Assembly: GCA_019828565.1 (NCBI GenBank) | Contig: JAHDYR010000064.1 | Span: forward strand, 558,001 to 622,000 | Reading direction: 5' to 3' | Length of the DNA stretch: 64,000 nt | Origin: Carpediemonas membranifera | Taxonomy: Eukaryota > Fornicata | Shown: positions 59,101 through 64,000 of the stretch, piece by piece | Position numbering within the stretch: position 1 is the stretch's first letter | Layout: each line of letters opens with the position of its first letter | Translations under genes and position numbers: made by a program | Notes under the pieces: generated by a model | What the model saw: only the letters and a program-made list of their open reading frames with translations | Database searches by the model: none | Told to the model about the DNA's origin: nothing

Positions 59101-61659
59101 GGGCTCGGGCTCGACCAGATCGAGCACGCCTCGAGCAAGAGCAACACTAGCACGCCCAGTGAGGTTACGCCTGTCGCCCCGGACGCGCTCATTGTCACGC
59201 CGAGGTTCGCCAGTGGGTTGGCCACGCACCAGACGAACGCTAGCTCGACGGAGACCCTCGCCGGGAGCCGGTCGGCCCTGGACCTGACGACGGGGGAGAT
59301 GAAGTCGGACGCTGGCCGGAAGCTATTCGCCCGCCGAGCAGACGTGGTGCTGCGGCACCTGACCCAGCATGGGCCCTGGGCGATGGACGCCTTCGAGCCG
59401 GCCATGCGCTTCCCCCACTTCGCCGCCCAGATGCTACTGCATCTCTTCATCGCGGTGTCTACGCTGGTCGTCGTGTGGTTCTTTGTGACCATCCCTGATC
59501 GCAGCGTCCATGCGGCTGCCGTCCGGGACGTCGCCACCGACACTGCCCGGGCACAGCTGGGCGCCGTCCGTCTGTTCGAGTTCGCGGTGTCCGGCAACGC
59601 GTCCCTCGTCGCCGACATCCTCCGTGCCGACGGGGCCGCGACTCCCCCGGCCGGTCGGCTGGGGCCCTGCGACACGGATGTGCTGGCCGCCTACTACCGC
59701 GCCCGCACTCGGCACCGGGCCTTGCTGCGGGCGGGGCTGGCGGTGGCCGCGGATGTCGCCGGCCTGGCCCCCAGCCCGATTTCAACCGACACCTTCGCCG
59801 CGGCATCGGAGTCCCTGCACCACTTCGCCCGCAGCGGCCTGTACAGCACGGCGCTGCTCGTCGAGAGGCTCCAGCCGGGGGACACCGAGGGCCTTGCCGC
59901 GGTGCTGACACACCCAGCCGTCAGGGACGTCGTCAGCGACTATGGTGCGGCCACTGACGCGCTGCTGGCCGAGGTCCACGCTGCGGCGGATAGTGTGACG
60001 TGGGGCTACACCATCGTGGCGATGTTTGTGGCGCTCTTCGTGCTCCTGGGGCTGTTCCTGGTGACGCTAATGTACTACTTCCTCGGTACCGCCATTCCCC
60101 ACGCCGACTGGGACTACCGACGCATACACATCGCCCTGCGCTACTGGGTGCTCGCCGTCCTGCTCGGATCATCCCTCTTCGCCTTCATCGCCGTCCACAC
60201 CATCCTCGTCTTCCCCCGCTTGGCCGCTGCCGCGTACGTCGACCAGCAGGCCCTAGACGCCATCCAGGTCGCCACAACGACCCTCAGAGCCACGGGACTC
60301 CAGGCCCTGGGCGCCATGACGTCCGCCGCGGGTGTCCTGGCGCCATCTGTCCCTGCGGTCGCCACGGTGGGCTTCGACTACATCATGGCCCGCGAGACAC
60401 CATCCGGGCACATGGCGGGACTGCATGCCCGGGTGGTGGGGGCGCCGGCCGAACCCTACCAGGAGCTGCGCTTCCTCCTCAAGGACACCATGCTCACGGA
60501 GGTCGCCGAGCTGGGCTTCGGCGACCTCATCGCCACACTCGCTGAGGCTGTCGAATTCGTCGACGCCATGACGAATCGCGTGATGGCGCTGGTGTTGGAT
60601 GACGAGGCCACCATCGGCTATGCACCCCTCAGGGCGAATTTCACTGCTGCCCGGGCAGCAGACCTCGCCTGGGCCGACGTCCCGGCCCGCTTCTCGGGTC
60701 TGATCACGCCCTTCGTGTCGACCGCGACCGACCTCACCCTGCCAATCGAAGCGAGGCGCACCCTCGCAGGAGCAGAGGTCGCGGAAGGCGCCCTCTCGGC
60801 CGCAGCGGTCACCGTCGAGGCATTCCTGGCGGATGTCTTCGAGGCACTGCCCGACCGGTCGTTCTCGTCGACACTCGTCGCCATGCTGCTCAGCACGGCT
60901 GCCATCTCGACAGTCACCGTCGTCCTCTCCCTTGCGGCCCGGTCGAACGCGGCGTACCAGCGCCAGCACCTGCTGATCGCGGTGCCCCCGCTACGGTCGG
61001 CGGGTCTCGTCGCCGCCTTCCTCGTGGTGACCGGGGCGAGCGTGATGGGCGTGCTGCTGGGCGTGTGGGGCGGGCATCTGCTGATGGTCCACACGACGCT
61101 GGACGCCATCCAGTCCATCCACAAGGCCGCAGACACCGTCGTCCTGATGTCGACAATCCGCACCGTCGTCGCCGCCTGTGCCTCCGACAGCACCCAGTGC
61201 CCCAGGCTGCAGGGAGAGTACGCCGCGGCCGTCGCCCTGCTCGACGAGCTCCTGACCGAGTTCGTGGACGCGGGCGTGCCCTTCTTCCTCAGGCTCCGGG
61301 CGGCCTCGACGGACGATGTCATCGCGGTGCTGTTCGACTCGGATCCAGAGTCGTCGTTCACCATCGACGCCAAGCTGCTGCTCCGACAGTGCGAGGAGGA
61401 GATCGCGACGACCAACAGCACCGCCGTCACGTCCATCTGGGCCGGAATCCGTGCCGACTTCCCGACTGTCGTTGAGGACTACGTGACCGCCTTCGAGAGC
61501 AGCATCGACCGCTACCTCTTCGTGTCCAACGCGACATTCGTGTGGGTGCGCTGGTTCGCGGTGCTTGTCATCAGCACGCATGTCGGCGTCTTTCTCTGCT
61601 ACCACCGCTACCGCACGACTAGGATCCACCACGCCGACCGTGTGCTGGCGCCGTACTAG
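56146..61659 (+). CDS. Second giant multi-pass membrane protein of the TmcB/TmcC-like family
   Basis: 1837 residues from ATG (MILHEQIISGFAFIPAERSF); the open frame above starts at TTG. Residues 30 to 330 hold about ten membrane spans (for example YSIVPLVTFFILHAYFIIRA and VVSITVVALVVMQATQALFC). A long cytosolic helical region contains LYALTELIKSGVMQDSAKAD and the counterpart of the TPR-like block. A basic, disordered loop follows at 540 to 720. The C-terminal half repeats the unit of one span, a helical outer region of 150 to 250 residues and a second span, about three to four times. It is a diverged relative of the protein at 43608..49631. It converges with the VWA gene, leaving 28 bases between the stop codons. 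Confidence 0.82.
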   Translation: MILHEQIISGFAFIPAERSFFNLFLGFVKTMRRYSIVPLVTFFILHAYFIIRATSFIGDLLIYRETVISVLNKLTGSITIAVPVLFAILGVISLTTVTLGMIVMSVRRQINDVHLQRPTPLSSVLFVLGTVHVDVLAPLSAYSAAHVGAVLIKTGNLAVVSITVVALVVMQATQALFCGTFTLFMLDPIPGNLSPVKPATTRPRAALAVTESVAVPLCSLCASFPALRTPALVFLAVAHCGFGLYTTVYIPMAAMMSTVATVAHVTAGGVALLALLVEPWSGLFSLGLCCIVAANLLAVNAASFLSRFRCASRGYNTLILPPLATSYDAEIAVRSARDPTFFTSHSCTAANAATLLTARAQKSRWAGSPFFIITTIQMLLLARPRDTAIATRLIDSMTRVPALADTRYQLYALTELIKSGVMQDSAKADARARRMSMLRSATGCIVELVELRVALLSALLAKDPAVDGLLATYIEASIDAQATLHRADTALFQDVTWLAFALYFYVALLPHSRQTQSVLTGVAPSHGSHPVDQIHNYRTVKRNESIVDPSATLFSRPGSLFTRVDRPSARLLQSPNAKAARLRRATRVPPTGDMPSVRDSLALMYPRRPDGRLHVAAWVVDPSAVPYIFERAAEEKPIHPPHSRSRPPAQPDMSRDDQPSPDPLAVRTKRPRRTRAEVESQRALDNIARALLTAVVGDRFPEVRRFVERQRNRLRRLRPGRVELCRLGAYALFLLSGAVLLLYCRHMPEAVMAESRTRLSAVVALEATVSAQQDAVTAMLFSDMVYSPEQWDAVAGLAAKSGGAVTDMLAWSKAVPAFHDLTVSLEFPNGTSLLVVERAIEQTQTMVDAGIDNATALLSVPGLACFSDHVLGVLPFAVLDAAGQICNGVAVNYVVAEMLAVGLLSIVLLTSLGAQCSCMGAFEAVDKRFDLLQLAIKNLPKPMVESALLGMDALSFIGRTLLDNMALEKPDARPPAILPPPPQFAGLGLDQIEHASSKSNTSTPSEVTPVAPDALIVTPRFASGLATHQTNASSTETLAGSRSALDLTTGEMKSDAGRKLFARRADVVLRHLTQHGPWAMDAFEPAMRFPHFAAQMLLHLFIAVSTLVVVWFFVTIPDRSVHAAAVRDVATDTARAQLGAVRLFEFAVSGNASLVADILRADGAATPPAGRLGPCDTDVLAAYYRARTRHRALLRAGLAVAADVAGLAPSPISTDTFAAASESLHHFARSGLYSTALLVERLQPGDTEGLAAVLTHPAVRDVVSDYGAATDALLAEVHAAADSVTWGYTIVAMFVALFVLLGLFLVTLMYYFLGTAIPHADWDYRRIHIALRYWVLAVLLGSSLFAFIAVHTILVFPRLAAAAYVDQQALDAIQVATTTLRATGLQALGAMTSAAGVLAPSVPAVATVGFDYIMARETPSGHMAGLHARVVGAPAEPYQELRFLLKDTMLTEVAELGFGDLIATLAEAVEFVDAMTNRVMALVLDDEATIGYAPLRANFTAARAADLAWADVPARFSGLITPFVSTATDLTLPIEARRTLAGAEVAEGALSAAAVTVEAFLADVFEALPDRSFSSTLVAMLLSTAAISTVTVVLSLAARSNAAYQRQHLLIAVPPLRSAGLVAAFLVVTGASVMGVLLGVWGGHLLMVHTTLDAIQSIHKAADTVVLMSTIRTVVAACASDSTQCPRLQGEYAAAVALLDELLTEFVDAGVPFFLRLRAASTDDVIAVLFDSDPESSFTIDAKLLLRQCEEEIATTNSTAVTSIWAGIRADFPTVVEDYVTAFESSIDRYLFVSNATFVWVRWFAVLVISTHVGVFLCYHRYRTTRIHHADRVLAPY

Positions 61660-61687
61660 ACTAGCTAGGAGTAAATGCTCGCCATCT

Positions 61688-63313
61688 TTACCGCATCATG
61701 AACTTCTTTGACTTCATTTTGGTCTGCACGCGGGCGACGTTTGCGTACATGGCCTCGCTCTTCATTGCCGCGTTGCCCCGCTGCACCTGGTGCGACCATG
61801 CCGACCCCATCGCATACTGGTCCATCGCCGCTACGGAGACCAGCAACGACGCCAGCGCCTGATCCAGGTCGCTGATGAAGCCGTCCTTGACGTAGACCGG
61901 GATCGTGGACGCCTTCACTCGCGTCAGCAGTCCCTCGAGCAGCTCGCGTGCCTTTTCCGGGCTTGAGCGGGCGACCTCCCGGGCTTGCTTCATGACGAGC
62001 ACGACGTCACGCCGTATGATATTCTGCGCGAGAAGATCGGACTCCTCGCGGGTTGAAGTGCCGCCCCGCTCGATCTCCAGCGAAACCGGCGGGATGGTGG
62101 CCTCGGCCTTGGCCTTGATGTCGAAGTAGGAGACGGTCATCGTCATCGCAGTCCAGCGCTCGTCCGGCCCGAGCAGCGCTGGCACCTCTGCCGTGAAGGG
62201 GATGTCGCGCCGCTCGCCGAGGGAGATGTCAGTAGGCAGGGTGAACTCGATGACCCCGGGCCCCGCTGTGACCTGGCCGCCGGTAAAGACGGATTCGGCA
62301 GGCACTGTGACGCCGGGGGCGAGTGTCAGAGTGACCTTGGTGCGGTCCATGAAGGCGGAGACGAGGCCGCCGAGGATCTCGCCGAACACGTCCGCGACCT
62401 GGGCGTTCGCTGTGATGGGGTAGTACATGCCCGCCGCCCCCTCGGCGATGGCCGACAGCATCGCCTGGTCGTGGCTTGACCCGAGCCCGATGGTGGTGAT
62501 GCTCATGGGCTGGCCCGGCCGGTCCATCATCTCCAGAAGCATGCGGGTGTCGACGTTGGCCATGTCAACGCCGTCCGAGCCGCACACCAGCGGAGCTGAT
62601 GGGAGCTGCATCTGCTGCTGCTGCTGCTGCTGCGGGGCCGGGTGGTGGTTCTTCTTCTTCTTCTTGCCGAGCAGCCCGCCGAAAAGTCCGCCTTTGGCGA
62701 CCTTGCTGCCGGGCTGGACGTTGTTCCAGCTCGGTGCGGCAGCAATCCGGTCAATATGGGGCGCGGTGGCGTCGAACACGTGCTTGTCGCCAGAGAGCAG
62801 CTGTTTGACCCGGCCACAGATGACGCTCGCCTCGGAGTCACCCTCATTGGCAAACCCGTCTGTCAGGAGCACGAGCGAGCCGACCGGGTTGGCGTTCACA
62901 CGGTGGCGTAGGGTCACGATACCCTGGTACAGGGCTGGGGCGAGGGCCGTGCAGGACGTGGCGTTGATGCGGTTGTCGATGAGGGCGTTGATGCGGGCCT
63001 TGTCCTGAACCGCGCTGAGCTCGAAGACCGTCTCCACGTGCGAGCAGAATGAGATGATTGCGATCCTATCTTGGGGCCTCATCTCGGAAACGAGGAACTT
63101 GAGACTGAGGCGCAATAAGTCGATCCTCTCTCCACCCATAGAGCCGCTGACATCCACGACCGTAACGATGTCGATTGGCGGCCTGTCATCTTCTTCGTCG
63201 TACATCTGCGACTCAGGAACGACGATTGAGCCAAGAACGTTGATCTGCATCTTGTCCTGGTAGTTGATCGCACTATAGTCCGCGATGAGGGACGTTGTGG
63301 GAGTAACTGACAT
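61688..63313 (-). CDS. VWA-domain protein with low-complexity insert
   Basis: 541 residues from ATG (MSVTPTTSLIADYSAINYQD); codons above it start at GTG. A von Willebrand factor A domain begins at about 45, with MIDAS motif DVSGSMGG at 54 to 61, then LRLSLKFLVSEMRPQDRIAI, TALAPALYQGI and GSLVLLTDG. The domain is interrupted by an insert with GLLGKKKKKNHHPAP and seven glutamines, after which the last strands resume (ISTTIGLG-type: MSITTIGLGSSHDQAMLSAI). The C-terminal half is a beta-sandwich-like region followed by a helical bundle (VVLVMKQAREVARSSPEKA). It has no signal peptide, so it is likely cytosolic. Cytosolic MIDAS VWA proteins of this type occur widely in protists; function unknown. 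Confidence 0.82.
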   Translation of the reverse strand: MSVTPTTSLIADYSAINYQDKMQINVLGSIVVPESQMYDEEDDRPPIDIVTVVDVSGSMGGERIDLLRLSLKFLVSEMRPQDRIAIISFCSHVETVFELSAVQDKARINALIDNRINATSCTALAPALYQGIVTLRHRVNANPVGSLVLLTDGFANEGDSEASVICGRVKQLLSGDKHVFDATAPHIDRIAAAPSWNNVQPGSKVAKGGLFGGLLGKKKKKNHHPAPQQQQQQQMQLPSAPLVCGSDGVDMANVDTRMLLEMMDRPGQPMSITTIGLGSSHDQAMLSAIAEGAAGMYYPITANAQVADVFGEILGGLVSAFMDRTKVTLTLAPGVTVPAESVFTGGQVTAGPGVIEFTLPTDISLGERRDIPFTAEVPALLGPDERWTAMTMTVSYFDIKAKAEATIPPVSLEIERGGTSTREESDLLAQNIIRRDVVLVMKQAREVARSSPEKARELLEGLLTRVKASTIPVYVKDGFISDLDQALASLLVSVAAMDQYAMGSAWSHQVQRGNAAMKSEAMYANVARVQTKMKSKKFMMR

Positions 63314-63468
63314 TTGCTGGCTGATTATGTTGTATCTTCTTGTGAGCGCCACGCAGGATACGACAACGCCGCAAATAGCTGTGTTTATACTGCGCAACAC
63401 TGCCCTGTCTCCCTCCTACTCACGTCTTAAGTCGGTAGGGAGATCGTCTTCTCCAGGGCTTCCACAAA

Positions 63469-64000
63469 GCGTCTTCTTCGTGGACGTCAGTCCAGCTGCA
63501 AACATCACAATCGCTCACACGTCGTCTCATCGCCACCCCCATTCGCCTGAAAGTCTTCTACGGGAGCTCGGGATTCACCAAGCCTGCTGGTATGTTCATT
63601 CCTTGCGCGCCATATCGAAAGTTCGCGAGAGAGATAGTACCCCTTCTCAAGAGGTATAACATTGTCGTCGATCATAACATGGTTAACGAGGATCGCACCA
63701 CCGTCGTCTGCCCTCACTGCCACGCCCCCTACAAGCGAGTTCGTCCGCGTGATGACCAGCACGTTCACCCACATCGTGTGATGCTCTGCGAAAAAACCAC
63801 AGTGCCGTGGTGCTCAGTGGCGCGCAACAGTTCCTGATGCTCTGAATGTTGAACATCGGGACAAGAGTGCTGCAGAGAACATCCTGTGGCGTTCTCTTGC
63901 CACGGAAGATGAGCTCAGTGGCTCTCCGTTCAGTCGCACATCGATCCCACGCCTTCCAACATCATTCCAGTATCATCAATTGGCTAACCGCCACCATTCG
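63469..64000 (+). pseudogene. Fanzor/TnpB-like RuvC nuclease fragment, repeat copy 2 (cut by window end)
   Basis: Inverted copy of 23930..24471, reading left to right. By eye I count nine substitutions plus two indels over about 530 aligned bases. An 11-base deletion near 63,530 and an extra A in a run at about 63,790 each shift the frame, so no full reading frame remains. In between, the frame gives MVNEDRTTVVCPHCHAPYKR, with both cysteines of the first zinc pair intact, unlike copy 1. The two copies start at the same base, GCGTCTTCTTCG, which points to an element end or a shared deletion. The right end lies beyond the window. Confidence 0.7.

Noticed and set aside
1-64000. tRNA, rRNA or CRISPR arrays
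   Set aside because: I looked for T-loop-like motifs, conserved rRNA blocks and regularly spaced repeats and saw none that hold up by eye; a tRNA or Rfam scan was not possible here.

Overview
The window is nuclear DNA from a GC-rich, compact, intron-bearing microbial eukaryote, not a prokaryote. It carries eukaryote-type ribosomal proteins (eS7, uS11, eS6), proteasome lid subunits, NPL4, AMPK, a kinesin-3 and NAA15. I found thirteen probable spliceosomal introns by joining reading frames, all 28 to 32 bases long. They share a 5' end of the GTNNGT type and a 3' end close to TTAYNCAG. TAA, TAG and TGA all end genes, so the code looks standard. A kinesin-3, a CCDC180-like coiled-coil protein and large TmcB/TmcC-like membrane proteins suit a free-living heterotrophic flagellate. 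The very short introns with a fixed 3' motif recall fornicate metamonads such as Carpediemonas or Kipferlia, but that placement is inference.

Layout. Positions 1 to 25,000 hold a block of genes all on the minus strand: NAA15 (cut by the window edge), eS7, a DDRGK1/UFBP1-like protein, uS11, an unknown, SEM1/DSS1, a kinesin-3 ending in a CaaX box, a CCDC180-like protein, queuine tRNA-ribosyltransferase, a possible longin-type protein, a membrane RING-H2 ligase, a 49-residue basic microprotein, a multi-PAS histidine kinase, a Fanzor/TnpB-like nuclease fragment and a short unknown. From 25 to 43 kb the strands alternate: an unknown, RPN9, a C2HC zinc-finger protein, a dsRNA-binding protein, a zinc-domain regulator, AMPK alpha, a HAD phosphatase, a tiny SERBP1/Stm1-like gene, an acid-ceramidase-like membrane protein, two proteins of uncertain role, eS6 and an ADF-H protein. 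From 43 to 63 kb lie two giant TmcB/TmcC-like proteins on opposite strands, with a WD-like protein, NPL4, a decayed membrane-protein gene and a bacterial-type PfkB sugar kinase between them. A VWA protein follows. The window ends in a second, inverted copy of the Fanzor-like repeat.

Themes. Several genes serve protein quality control: RPN9 and SEM1 in the proteasome lid, NPL4 with p97/CDC48, a membrane RING ligase and a UFBP1-like protein. The translation-linked genes eS6 and uS11, the Stm1-like gene and the ADF-H gene share a T-tract/CAT/A-tract motif just upstream of their start codons, probably a core promoter element. The histidine kinase and the 1-phosphofructokinase-like kinase look bacterial in origin. 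The most notable find is the pair of about 98 percent identical inverted copies of a decaying Fanzor/TnpB-like (RuvC-type) nuclease, about 39 kb apart.
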